From Omphalotus guepiniiformis (Eukaryota; Basidiomycota; Agaricomycetes; Agaricales; Omphalotaceae), in assembly GCA_028554645.1 (NCBI GenBank), contig JAQOOI010000073.1, forward strand, positions 1,240,001-1,304,000: a stretch of 64,000 nt of DNA, read 5' to 3'. How positions within the stretch are numbered: the first letter of the stretch is position 1; the number at the start of each line of letters is the position of its first letter. The position numbers and the translations under genes are program-made. Below are positions 1 through 12,018 of the stretch, in pieces. The notes under the pieces are model-generated. The model made no database searches and was not told the DNA's origin. It was given only the letters and a program-made list of their open reading frames with translations.

Positions 1-2065
1 GTGCGGCCTGAGCAAGGAGGTCGAGAATGAAAGGTTCAGTTGGTTCAGGAGGACTGATAAGTCGATCTGGTATCTTGATTGAGGCGCCATCAACAGATTG
101 AGAGTGCAAGGCATTCAGTTCTTGACATTCAGTGCACAAAGCGCCTTTGGGACTGCTGCGAACCCATTTAGCATGCAGAGCTGCAACTCGAGCCAAGCTA
201 GCGCTAAAACAAGTTGAAATATGAGTAGTCATTCCATATACCAGGACTGATTCGTACTTGTTATAAAACGCAAAGTGATTAGCCAAATCCGTGCGCGAAA
301 TCGACCGATTTGTGTGTTCTCTATTAGGAGGATAGTCATATGACTAGTAAAATAAATCAGTCTCAATATAACGCGAGGGGCATAACGGGGAGAATCTTAC
401 CTCCGCGACAACAGGTGGGACTATGGCCGGATCCCAGCAAACGAAGTATTTATCACCGTCAAGATCACCTCCGCTCGTCATACTTGGGGCAGCGTGATGC
501 CCTGGTCGTGCAACCGAAGCAAAAACAATGCAGTCAACCAAATGGCGAAGCTGTGGGTTGTCCACTGCGCGTAGTTTAAGGCAATCACCTAAGAAAGACA
601 TTCATTATAATTCTCTCTAGCGGCACAAAAGGGCAATCACCAGGGTGAAGACATGGATTACGTGTGACTAGAACATCACTATGAATAGGCGTAGAAGCTC
701 CACGCGTGGTGGTAATTCTGATGTGCACCTCGCCTTCCTTCAGGACCTTGTAAGGATCACAAACGCCAAAAAGTAGGCGCGACTTTTGAATAATCATTCG
801 AGATCGATTTCTATTCCTGTCATTCTTGAAGTCTGCGATTTCTTTCAATTGCGCGCGCCGGATACCCTGGGAGACTGCAGGTTCATGTAGGCCATCCAAA
901 ATGACCCGTTCTGCCAACGCATATTGGTCAACAGTAGATAAGAAATCGACGGCTTTGGCTGGATCACTGGAAGCGTCTGCGATCCACTGTAGATATTCCT
1001 GCTGCCTCAACAGAAGCTTTTCGTTTGTGACGCCAAGGCTTGATAGCAGCACAATGATATCATTGTTCAAGCGTCCAAAAGCATACGGTTTTGAATAATC
1101 CACGACGGAAAACGTGGTATTGGCAGTAGTTGAGAACTTCTTCATACTACTTCGGAATTCGGCGAGGAGCTCCTTTCTCCTGTCGAGCTCGGGATGGAGC
1201 ATGAGAACACCCTTGTATCCCAGATATCTACAAGGTCATTGAGCCACTTTCTGAGTGTGCGAAATGTAAACTTCCGAGAATTGACGATGGCTCACCTGAT
1301 CTGAAAAACACAGGGAGTGTATCTACTGGCTCTAAAGACGATTCCTTTGGATTTACTGATCTGCATCGCGAGCCTCTTAGAGATGAGCCCACAGCCATCT
1401 GAAAAAAGCTCATCTCCGGATTTAATGTCAGGAATATCTCCGATATACTTTGGGTCCAGTTGATAGTCAATTTCAGCTTGACTGAATAGCAGTCCAATCC
1501 GCTTCGCGCCTGAAAGCAGGCCCAACCGTCAGCGCTGCAACAAATACACAACTACCTGCGCCACATACGTTTCGCTACATTCATTATTCTACCGAAATCG
1601 CCCAGTGCGTAGATGCGCTGGTCGAGTTCGGCGTCATTGTTGGCTTCCCTCAAGAAACAGCTCCTGCTTCGCTAAAAGAAGACACTTAAAAATGAAACTA
1701 TGGGATGACACTAGAACACCTACCAACTGACTGTTGCTATGATGATAAAAACGATATTGCACTCTGTTCAAGGTCAAGCCTGTCTTCATGAAACGAGAAA
1801 TGTATTCTCCAGTCATCTTCAGGTTGGCTTCAGGAAACCGAAGATCGCCAAAGGAACATAGTATAAATTTCGAAGGATCATCCGTGTACAGTATCCGGTT
1901 ATTGGGAAATTTCTGGATGTCGAGAGTGATCTTCTCCCCAGTAAACTTGATGAATTTACCGTATATCGTGTTGGGATTCTGACGTCGAGACGTCAAGGTG
2001 GCCAACGATACATTGAAATTCCAACTTTCATCGTCCTTGGAAGGGTTCGTTTGGAGAGTGATCAT
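1..2065 (-). CDS. RNA-dependent RNA polymerase (RNAi type, DLDGD motif), 3' end off the left edge
   Basis: Cellular RdRP that makes double-stranded RNA in gene silencing. Spliced exons give the family blocks in order: a LRSRSCFLRE-type block near 1650-1730, LFSDGCGLISKRLA near 1380-1420, SRLLFGVCDP then a NPCLHPGDC block near 640-790, and the catalytic GGDLDGD at about 452-469. After an intron ending in tactag near 345, the exon starts SYDYPPNRE and runs through HAKWVRSSPKG and a VDGASIKIP block to base 1, so the C-terminus lies outside the window. The first Met (2065) sits just before the polymerase core. The long N-terminal region of many fungal RdRPs is therefore missing or lies in exons I cannot place, since a divergent gene starts within 110-180 bp. 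DLDGD differs from the DYDGD of the second RdRP at 12-15.5 kb. Confidence 0.93.
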
Positions 2066-2247
2066 CGCCGATAAAGAGATAATGGAACCCTTGAAAGCAG
2101 ACGCGATACATATGTAAAGAGAGGTCCAAGCGTCAAGTTTAAATTGACGCTCTGAACTCTAAAAGTTGAGGTATGATGGCAACAGCAGAACGACTTGGCT
2201 TCTTCTTCCCCAGTTCTTCCCCCCACCACCGTGCGCCCCGGCCCCCC

Positions 2248-2945
2248 ATGTCTTCCACCAAGTGCATTTATGTCGTAGGACCATCAGTGAGTAGTGACAA
2301 TGTTGCATTGTTGATTGTGACTCATTCCATGCACAGTCAACGGGTAAAACAACGCTGTGTGATGCTCTCGCAAAGGAGTTATGTCTAGATCCAGCTGCAT
2401 ACGTGACTGAAGTCGCTCGTGGGGTCCTCAGACAGCGTGGGTTCACCCGTGACGACGTTGGTCTATTAGAAATGCAAGAAGCGATCATGGGTGCGCAGCT
2501 GATTCGAGAATTGGAAGTTATAGGCAAATACCCTATCCTCCTGAGTGATAGGTCTGCTGTCGACCCAGTAGTCTACGGCGTTCTAACGGCAGCAAATAGG
2601 GAAGATGCAGAGAAGCGGAAGGATATGTTGACCAACTCCCAGATGTTCCAGACAGCGTTGAGAAGATATCAGCTGTCTGAATTCATGCTCCTGATGCCGG
2701 TGAAAGAATGGTTGAGAGACGATGGCGTTCGTCTTTTAGATGACCAAGACAGATGTTTCGCGATTTTCGTGAGGTTGCTAGAGGAGCTGAAAATCCCATA
2801 TCGAACATTAGGGCCTGAGAAGATGGACTTGAAGGAAAGGGTGTCGTTTGTTGTGGAGTCGCATGCTTTACAGGTGACAAATACCGAGTCTGAGTCGGTT
2901 AACGAGGACAACGACCAGAGCAACGACTTGAAAGTCATATCCTGA
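2248..2945 (+). CDS. NadR/Ttd14-like P-loop ATPase (AAA_28 type)
   Basis: Small P-loop nucleotide-binding protein of the AAA_28 family seen in NadR- and Ttd14-like kinases. Its substrate cannot be read from the sequence. Two exons, 2248-2286 and 2337-2945, flank a 50-nt GT...AG intron. Joining them restores the Walker A loop VVGPSSTGKTT, which the intron splits. Next come a YVTEVARGVLRQ segment, a long helix with QEAIMGAQL, and ILLSDRSAVDP, which resembles the Walker B/substrate region of NadR kinases. The protein is about 215 residues from the Met at 2248; an in-frame Met at 2173 would add 25 Pro-rich residues. I prefer 2248 because homology starts there. It is divergent from the RdRP on its left and ends about 115 bp from the RPN1 3' end. 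Confidence 0.8.
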
Positions 2946-3061
2946 TAGTTCTAGTCGGTATATTCGGATGCTCAATTTTGTATATGTACGATCCATGATT
3001 TCATGTAAGGAATTGATGCATCAAATGCACCTCATTAAATGACACAAATGTATGTATTCTT

Positions 3062-6000
3062 CTACAGTTCCATCTTATCCTCGCTCTCCCATCCAGGGTT
3101 CTTTTGTAGTATGACAAAGCCTTCGAGGTTATTAGCAAATGGAATAAACTCCTCTGTGGCCAGTTCTGCTCGTTCTGTCGTTCCCAGCCGTACGGGAGTT
3201 GTATGTGTCTGAAAGCCAGATATTGTCCGTGGCTTGCCAGCCTGGCCGACAACATCAACGGCTTGAGAGCACATCAGTATACAAACGAAACACCGAATCG
3301 AAAACATAAGACGCACTTGACCAACACGGACTGTCACTGGCTTGTTATTGAGATCCTCGTCAAGGGTGATCAAGAAACGCGGGTACATTGCATTGACAAG
3401 GAAGTACAACATCCAGTGATACTTGTCCAGAATAACTAGTAGATTGTATGATCAGCATATCGAGCAATAAGCAATTGAGAGAGACGGCTCACATCCTTTC
3501 GCATCGGTGAACGCTGTCAGCACCGCTAAAAGACCAGCAACGGCAGGTTTGTGCATTATACTACGATCCGAGAAGAATGGGTTTATGCCAATAGTACCCT
3601 TGCCCATGTGCACTAAACCCTGCGCTATCCGTACCATGAACAAACAGTCGGCTTCTTTATGGTAGTACCCGGCTAATTGTCGTAGCATCTGTGCTAACCG
3701 GGCATTGTTAGAGCCAGCACCAACGAGACCCATGGCAAAAATGGCGTTAATAGCAACGCCGAGGTCATTGTCGTGGCTGTATTTTGATAGTGTATCGAGG
3801 ATGGGAAGCTGAGGATTTGAGGCGCTGACTAGACCAATGGCAAGTGGGACGGCCTTCCGTATGACTGGCTCACCATAGTGCATCAAAAGACAAACAAATC
3901 AGTCCTTTCAAACGCGTTATTCAATATTGAGCCTACACATCAAATGATTGAATTGCCTTAAAGACATGTCAGAACCAATCTCTTCTCCCATAGAGATCAG
4001 GGCAACAGCAATGACGGCAAAGGTCTGGAAAGTGTCGTCTACTTTTTTCGGTTGTTCGTTCTTTGCTTCCTCGCCGTCTTTCTTCTCTTCCTTATCACCC
4101 TCCTTTTTCTCTTCCTCCTTTGGCGGTACAATATGCTCAGCACACTCGTGAAGCATCTTCTGCACCCTCAACACGTTCGTAGTACCAGCAAAAGCACAAG
4201 CCTCGACGATTATCTGCGATGTCTTCGAGATCGGGTGTTCAATGGCCTTCAACGTCTCTAGCGTGGCATCTGAGCCATTTTGCTGACCTGTGCACAACGT
4301 CAGTATTGTCATCCAAAATAGCACTAATCGACATACCAAGGTACAGCAAACCCAAGCCCAAGCTTAAAAATCTTGCCCATTTCTCCTCAAGCCCCTTGTC
4401 CTCCCTCTCCGCCCTCTCCATGAGCGTCTGTAAGATCGTGCCTGTGATTTCACCATTCTCGCTCCCCACAAAAACAAAGCCCAATGCCAGCGCTGCAAGA
4501 CTGGCTATCTCCATTGATACATCCTCATCTCCGACATATGGCAATAACAACGCCAAGACCTCCTCGCGTTGGGAGCCAGCGTATGCCATACCCAGACCCA
4601 TCATGGCTCCGGTTCGAAGCGGTACAGACTTGTTCTCGACAGCTTCGCTAAGCAGTGCAAGAGCCGCGTCGGTCTCGGTGCGCACTCCCGCGTTGACAAT
4701 ACCTGTCGCCAAGTAACAACCGGCCTAGAAATAGAGTTGAGAAGAAGCTTTCAGGAGGTGTCGGTCGAAAATCAGCACCTTGATGTACTCCTCTGCAGAG
4801 TATGTGTATTTATCGATATGTGTGAGACCCATTTCGGTATCCCAGAGCAAACTTAGACCGAGAGATGCAGCAGCACTCATCATACCATGTGATGATTTTA
4901 GTTTCAGGCGCTGCAAATGATAAAAAGTCATACCATGTTCCTTGTTCTTGTAAATCCAACTGTTACCCTCCTCGGCCTCCACCATCAATTTGTCGTTGCC
5001 GAAACCAGCGTTGACAAAAGCATTAACAAATGTACCAGCCAGATTGCCTCGTGCAGAGTCGACAGTGGACGAAGTGCCTACATAGAATTTAATTTCATGC
5101 TTAAATGAATCGAAAGGAAGCTAGGCGTGCGAGTGTTCTCAAGATGCGACTTGTACACGTCCTCAAGACTTTTGGCATCATCCACACCCATCTCCTTCCC
5201 AAACTCGCGGAAGGAGGCACTCAGACGCGTATTACTGAGACAATCAAGGAGATCTTGAGGGAATTCCTCCTCCTCCCCATCAGGATTCTCTTCAGGCGAC
5301 GCTTGCAACCACTCGATAGGGATTTGTGCGCGTGCGATTATTAAAGCAAGCTGGCGCTTCATGAGCCTGGAAACATATATCAATGGAAATTAAGAGAAAA
5401 GCCATTTGCTTTAAAAATGTACATACGGGTTTCCAGCAGCAGTAAAGTCCTCTCGGACAAGATTCCGGTCTCCGAGGCGAATAGCCAGTGCCATAGCTTC
5501 TGGGAACTTCTGGAATTGGGTGTAAATTTTGTGTACAGTCTGAAGGAATGCGATATCATCCGGAGGCGGCAGGAAAGGTACACAACGCGTCATGTACTGG
5601 CAGACTCTGTCGAATGTGTTCTCGTCAACCAGCGACACGATATCCTCGATCAGTTCCAGCTCCTGAAGCAAATCCACCGCGTCTGGTTCCGCGTTATGGT
5701 TCAGAAGGAACGCAGCGCATTCCTTTGCCAAAGCATTCAAGTCCTCCAACGTGCCCGAGAGCTGGACTTTGTCTGCCGGTACGTCTGGGTCTTGTCGATA
5801 CTCGAATTCTTCACCCAATTCGGCTGCAAGGTGCCGAACGTATTCATGCCCCCACGACCCTGGGTCTGCTATCGGTGAATTGGAAGGTCTCAAGGAGGAC
5901 GCTAAAAGGCGATATCGGAGGGTTCCGCGAGGTTGGGTGTCGGAATAGGTCATGGCAAGCACGGACAGGATGTCTGCAAAAAGACTCTGCACCGCATGGT

Positions 6001-6507
6001 AAGTTGGGATACACAAATTGGTACCGAAGTTATACCTTGTCTTCTGAGGCAGACCAAGTCTCGTATAGGGCTTGAAGATCAGGATAGTGCGGTCGGAGGA
6101 ATTTCAAAGGTTTCGGTACAGAAGTCATGGAGGAAGTCGAGGTTCTAATAAGTGTTCGTAGCGTCTCTAATGCTGACCGGTACAGATCCGTATTAGGTTC
6201 CTGTGTGCTTAGATGAATACTTTGAACAGTGACATTGTAAAGTATCGCACCTTTAGCCGTTCAACGAGCATCTCTAACTCAGAGCGTAGTTGGAGATCTT
6301 CTTCCGACTGGTTTCGAGAGAATTTATTACAGTATAATAATCTAGGGCAGATGGATTGCATACCAGTTCGTCGCCCTCGCCCTCCTCATCCTTCTTACCC
6401 TCGCTCGTCGGTTGTGATGATCCCTCTGCCTTGTCAGCATCTTTCTCTTTCTTTTTCTTGGGATCTTCAGAGGTGACTTTGATGGTAAACTCCGTTGCTT
6501 CAGGCAT
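3062..6507 (-). CDS. RPN1: 26S proteasome regulatory subunit Rpn1 (PSMD2)
   Basis: Largest non-ATPase subunit of the 19S base. It docks ubiquitin receptors and shuttle factors (Rad23, Dsk2) and Ubp6. The start at 6507 gives [11 protein letters not shown] followed by a Lys/Asp/Glu-rich N-terminus. The next exon reads [19 protein letters not shown], a hallmark Rpn1 block. The PC (proteasome/cyclosome) repeat region is clear: [30 protein letters not shown] units near 4240-4710, and [19 protein letters not shown] followed by [18 protein letters not shown] near 3450-3890. A charged [14 protein letters not shown] loop lies between them near 4070-4130. The C-terminus includes [19 protein letters not shown] and ends DKMEL at 3062. 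Many short introns interrupt the gene, and total coding length fits the usual 900-1000 residues. It should be an essential single-copy gene. Confidence 0.95.
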
Positions 6508-7259
6508 CGCGAATGAGAAGGAAGAATATCGGGTGAGTAAACTTGAAGCAGTAGCGGCGAGCACGAACGCACTTAACGCGACGCGCGTCCTACTTGCTAT
6601 TTGTTCTTGATTGAACCAGAAGCCTAAGTCCCTTAACACTACAGTACCACAAACGCCCACAGGGGCAGCCAATTTCGTCTCATTTCTACCAAAAACAGAC
6701 GCTCGAAGTCGAATCTTAAAGGTCTTACAATAATGATAATACTGAACTTGCTTAAATACCGACACTTCCTTATCTATCCGCATCTGATGTCGATGGCGAC
6801 TTCACCCGTCTGAATACCTTCCTCACCGCTTCAAAATCAATGGGCTTTAATCCGGCCGGGCGCAATTTCGCATGTAGGAACATTGAAGAACATTCTCCCC
6901 CGAATTCCCAGTCAGCGCGAGCTTTACCACCAGATCCACCAAGTCGCCTTACAAATGTGAGAATGGACCGGAGTCTCTAAACAAGTGAGTTTCTTGGAAG
7001 TCCAATTTCTTGACAATAACTGTCATCTGCTCTAGCTTGCATCAATCATACAAGCCTAGCTCTGTTCTGTTGCTGCGTCATAAAGTGAGGACCCGGTCTG
7101 ATTGGTAATTTGCTCCAAGCTATGTTACTATGTACCCGGTAGAACCTTCTCAAGCTTCTGGCCGTTTTTTTTCTTGCTTATAAACAGCATCCCCAAGATG
7201 ATGGTTGATAATTCACGCCGCCATTTGTGTTACACATCTGGACAATTTCACGCTTGTGA

Positions 7260-7267
7260 TATAAATA
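7260..7267 (+). promoter_or_regulatory. TATA-like box of the MDR reductase gene
   Basis: TATAAATA, 72-79 bp upstream of the ATG at 7339, in a pyrimidine-rich leader. Position and sequence fit a fungal core promoter; this is inference only. Confidence 0.45.
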
Positions 7268-7338
7268 TCCGGCACCCAAGCTCTTCATCCTTTCACACAC
7301 CCACTTGTCCATCTCACTATCCCAAACCCCTCAACTAG

Positions 7339-8730
7339 ATGTCCCTACCTGAAACTATCAAGGCCCTTCAAGTCCAGTCTGAGACTGTGAAGGTGATCGA
7401 GATCCCTTTTGCCTCTCAAGATCTTGTGAAAAACCTTCCTGAAGACCAAATTATCGTGCGTATCGATCAACTAGGCTTGGACTACTCAGACTCTGTGCTC
7501 ACCAAACTCTTGATCTAATCAGATCCGTGTCCGTGCAGTGGGTCTGAACCCTACCGACTGGAAGGTAAGCCATTTTCTTTCCGCCTTTAAGCATGCTCTT
7601 CAACGTCTCTTTCCATTAGCATGCCTTGGGTCCGTGGGGTACTTCGGGAACAATCTCAGGTTGTGATGCTGCTGGTGATGTCGTCAAAGTTGGCTCTGCT
7701 GTGAAGCATTTGAAAGTTGGCGATCGGGCGGCTGGGTTCACGTAAGCTCTATCCATATATGTTGTCCTGGCGTCTAAGTAAACGGAAATCGTTACATAGG
7801 CACGGTGGTGCAACGCAAACCGAAAATGGAGCTTATGCAGAATATGTCCGTTTTGTCTCGGCCGTTTGCTTCAAACTTCCTGACGGAATGTCGTACGAAG
7901 AGGCTGCTTCCTTCCCTGTATGTTCTAAAGTTTTGCTCAGGACTCTCCGGCTGAACGATATCATGGCAGATCCCTCACCTCACTGTAGTTCAGGCGTTCT
8001 ACATGCGTTTATCTCTCCCAAAACCTCTTTCACCCAATCCGAAATCGGAGTACATTCTAATCTGGGGTGGTTCTACCGCTGTCGGTCATCACGCCATCCA
8101 ACTCGCCTCACTCTCCGGCCTCCGCCCCATCGTCACTGCGTCGCCTGCTGCGTTTGATGACGTCAAAGCACTTGGTGCCGTGGCTGTCTTCGACTATAAG
8201 GACCCGGAGGTCTCGAAGAAAATCCAAGCAGCTGCTGGCCAGGATGGGGTCATCTATGGCTTTGATACAGTCTGTGAGAAAGGAAGCACGGATGCCTGTG
8301 TAGTGAGTGAACGCATATCCATTGCGCTCTCAACACCTTGAACTCATTGCAAATATCTTCTCAGGACTCCTTATCCCCTACACGAGGCGGTCACGTCGTT
8401 ACTACTCTCCCTATTTCTGAAGAAACTCAGAATCGTCGTAAAGACGTGAAGGTCGAGTTTACGCTCGTGTACACCGAGCTTGGTTACGAGATTTTGTTCG
8501 GGCACTCCTTCACTTACCCTCCTATGCCTGAGGACAAAGCTCGCACTTTGGAGCACGTCTCCGAGTACTTGCCTCGCATCCTCGAAAGCTGGGTCGAGGG
8601 CAAGGGCACCTCCAATTTCAAGACCCAGAAACTCCGCAAATTGGAGGGCGGTTTGGGCAAAATCCAAGAGGGCCTGGAAATCATGAGAGACGGGAAGTAT
8701 GGGAGAGAAAAGTTGGTATACTCTATTTAA
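7339..8730 (+). CDS. MDR-superfamily (zinc-type) enoyl reductase / alcohol dehydrogenase-like oxidoreductase
   Basis: NAD(P)H-dependent medium-chain reductase resembling fungal trans-enoyl reductases (ToxD/LovC group). Start at 7339 (MSLPETIKALQ); a TAG overlaps just upstream, so no extension is possible. At least five introns. Joined exons give IIIRVRAVGLNPTDWK, then a GroES-like fold with SGCDAAGDVVKVGSAVKHLKVGDRAAGF, GAYAEYVRF and PDGMSYEEAASFP. The Rossmann segment is YILIWGGSTAVGHHAIQLA with ALGAVAVFDYKDPEV. The C-terminus is DGKYGREKLVYSI. The paired Cys ligands of a structural zinc are not seen, as in the zinc-lacking quinone/enoyl reductase subgroup. No biosynthetic cluster genes lie nearby, so a secondary-metabolism role is not supported by context. 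Confidence 0.85.
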
Positions 8731-9092
8731 ATACTGTAGCTAGGAATTCACTGTAAGAATATATGATTTGACTTCGAGTTACCCGTATTTTCGTGTTCCT
8801 TATGTCCTTCCTCTCTGAATGTCTTACAGACAACCAACAGTCCAAGAAATTTTATTTTACTGTATAATATATGTAACAGACGAATAAACCAATGAGTCTA
8901 GAGTAGTACTGTGCGATTTCTATATAACAGGTGTGCTAATAGTGTGTGGAATGAATCGTGCTAATGAACGTGCAGCAAATAAACTTATGTATGTGCGATA
9001 TAATGCAATGACCGTTGACAAAAAAAAAAGTTTTAAAAGACAAGAGGCTTGACTTGACAAATCAACCATGAATGCTTGAGTTGGGAAAGTCT
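8731..9092. other. Intergenic gap between two converging genes
   Basis: AT-rich 3' flank of two converging genes, with a run of nine A at about 9020-9028. No gene seen. Confidence 0.6.
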
Positions 9093-11635
9093 TCATGACG
9101 TCCAGCCACTAGGGATCCCGAGTCGCGTACTTTGTCTGCTGGCATTACTATTGTCAAGGCGAACGACGAACTCATCATTCCCAGTCGACAAGCGCCTCGA
9201 CTTATTTCCCCGTCCGTCCATGAAATCAGCCACACCGGCCTCAGCCTCACCTTCGACTTCATCTTCCCATCTCTCCGCCATTGTATCACTCGACAGCCAG
9301 TGCCGATATCTGCGACTGTTGCCCGAGTTGAAGAACTTGGAACTATGCGAACTTCCTCGTCTCATCAAGCTTGAACTTGCGACACCGCTCGCACCGACTA
9401 CGGCAGTAGTGATATCGTTCGAGGGTGTGGTGTTTTTGGACCCAACGAGATGCTTCCTCAAACTCCGAATGGACTTCTGTCTTTTAGGGGGAACAAGCAT
9501 TTTGGCTAGGTCAAGCTCGCCTTCTTCTTCTTCTTCTTCTTCCTCCTCCTCGCTGTTTGAAGGTGAATGATCACTCCCACTCTCACTTCCACCATCGCCT
9601 TCTGGAGACCATGCCCGCCCACTGAACCTGTTCTCTTCCTCAGACCTGTAATGCTGTCGTTTCCTTATCCTTCTCTTTCCTTTCCTCCCACTTCCTGGCC
9701 CAAACCATTGATCATCATCCTCCTCAGCTCTCGTCCTAGCCAAAGTTGGTACAGGACTCCTATCCGTACCTTTCGAACCCTTTCGTCCTCGGCCTCTCAG
9801 CAGCTTCAAAGACGAAGCATCCGCGTGTGCAAAAGACCCGTTACGTCGCGCGTCCCTGCCTTCTACACTTCCACCTCTCGTCACCGATCCGGCCCGGCTC
9901 GTTGGCGCACTACGGCAAACTACTCTCGTTTTCCGCACCTCGCTCTCGCTCGCTTCTGATCGACCTCTAACAACTCTCAAGAGAAGTTCTGGTCGCGCAG
10001 GCAACCTGGTGTCTAACCTCAGCGGAGACAGCCGACTGGAACTGGAGAGGGGAGTCGTAGTAGCACTGCGAGAGTAAGGCCCGGTAATGAACAGATGTCC
10101 CCGATTAGTCTGATCTGACAAACCGCTTCTCGTTCGGTGTAAATGCGCATGTGCGCTGCTGCCACGGTACTTTGAGCTGCGTTCCAGAGAAACGGCTTTA
10201 CTATCTTGACTTTGTACACGCGAGACAATGCTACGAGTTTGCCGCAAGGCAGGCGTCTGCCTCGCCGTGGATGAGGTTTGTACAGGCCTGCTGTGGGGAT
10301 TGCTTGCACTTCGCTGATGGTTCGAACTGGAGGATGAAATCGACGGGCCCCCAACGTATGCTCCTGCGCCACCGAACAACACCGCGCGCGCAACGGTTTC
10401 TAGCCACGTTCGAGGCATAGGAGGAAGCGCAGGATCCTCTTCGCCTTCCCCATTTCCTCGGACATTTTCATACAACTCATCCAGGTCGTCTTTAGAGGAG
10501 CCACGGCTACTTTTACTTCTAGACAACTGTCGCTGTTGGGCGTGAAGTAAGCTCTGATGTGCTGGTGTGGAGCTCGGTCGACGTGGCATATTAGGTGCGG
10601 AAGCCATATGTCGAAGATAGGCACTGGCACGAGAGGGACGAGGATGATAGATGGTATGCGTTATCTGCCGGGGTTCGTACGGAAGAGGTGATGAGGGAGG
10701 GACGCCTACAGACCCAGGTAACGCCCGAGGAGACATTGGCAAAGGAGATTGAGACGGACTATGAGTAGTATACTGCCGAGTGAGTCTAGCATTGCTCGCC
10801 TGTTGGGAAGCATGATACCGATGCTGGGAATTTAGGGAAGTGTATGAACCATTGCTATGATGCGCGTATGGTAGATCATTCTGTGATGCTTGGTGAGTCG
10901 AGTGAGAATGGAGATTGACGGCAGATGGACGAGATGAGGTCTGGGTTCGAATTTTGGCTTTCGGGGTGGGACCTGAGTCATCTGCAGACGATATACTTCT
11001 CCTCGGTGTAGAGGGTCTTGCATTTTGTTTCTGTCGTTGCCGCTGCGACACAGGAGACGGAGGAGGTGAATATTCCTGAATCGTCGAAGTAACAATATCA
11101 GTCGGCATATGCATGTCTTCCGAGCTATGAAGTGCGTCACGAAAGCTAGACGTGCGTTTCAACCCGGCACCGGGCATCAGGCCAGTGAGAAATCCGACAA
11201 CTCTGCTCACACCCCCCTTCGCCTCCTGATCTGCTGGACTCGCATTCTTGCCTGAAACATCAGCAATTCGTTCGGCTTCTGGAGTGTAAATACGTGTTTC
11301 TTTGTAACCAGCCTCTCGTAACAGATCTTCAAATGGTTCGTAAGTGTGAGATGTGCCGCGGCGATGAAGGGGTACACGACCCAAATCTGTAGGATAGCGC
11401 GTCCTAGATCGATGGTATCTAGGCGGCGGTGTAGATGGATGAGGTGGGGAGGCAGATGAGTTCGAAGTAGATTGTGTGAGTGAAGGAGATGAATGAGTCG
11501 GTGACGGCGGTGTAGGAACAATTTCCGAGCTTGTCTGCAAGAACTTAATGAGTACAAGAGCTACACTGGCAGCCCACAAAAGCATACCTTGCTTCCCTGT
11601 CCCTGGCTCGTGTCCAGCCCCGGTATTTGCGACAT
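9093..11635 (-). CDS. Long disordered Ser/Pro/Arg-rich protein of unknown function
   Basis: I do not recognise this family. Best model is two exons: 11588-11635 (16 codons, MSQIPGLDTSQ...) and 9093-11534. They are joined across a 53-nt intron starting gtatgc and ending ttcttgcag, giving about 829 residues. The unspliced frame stays open from 11738, and there the intron would read as a hydrophobic stretch (MLLWAASVALVLIKFL). I regard that apparent membrane helix as an artefact. The protein is low-complexity and basic, with many Ser/Pro/Arg/His tracts, RSxS-type sites, a run of about ten Glu encoded near 9520-9555, and KRRIRKRQHYR-type basic clusters that could act as nuclear signals. No catalytic motif is visible. 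Possibly a phosphorylated scaffold or nuclear protein. Confidence 0.7.
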
Positions 11636-12018
11636 GATATAATATTATATTGAATCCTCGTGGCACGCGTAGCAGTCGTATGTCGCAACAATTACGTTGC
11701 AAGACGTTAAAGAGGCGACAATGGTCCAAGAGATCCAAGATGAAAGGTCGTTATCTTCGTAGTGGCCAGTTTACTACAAGGCGAACGATGCCCATGAGCT
11801 GAAGGAAGAAATTCAAACGTCGAAACGAGTTCCCCAGACTCCTCGTTTCCCATCACATGACCTTCGCGTTTCATGGCTTACTCATAGTCAGCGAAACAGG
11901 GATTTCGCATTTCATTTGCAGTGGTATAGCAATAATAAAATGTTAAAGATAGTATTTACAGTAGTGTGAAGAAAATAAGCAATATATATCCGGTAGAAAT
12001 CAAGTATACCAGTGTCCG
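11636..12018. other. Intergenic gap
   Basis: Holds the 5' flank of the disordered-protein gene and the 3' flank of the second RdRP. No further gene seen. Confidence 0.5.

Noticed and set aside
4219..4716. Plus-strand frame opposite RPN1
   Set aside because: Minus strand encodes conserved PC repeats of Rpn1; the plus frame is its shadow.
9062..10420. Genes on the plus strand opposite the long disordered protein
   Set aside because: They are mirror frames of a Ser/Arg-rich coding strand; codon pattern and length favour the minus-strand gene.
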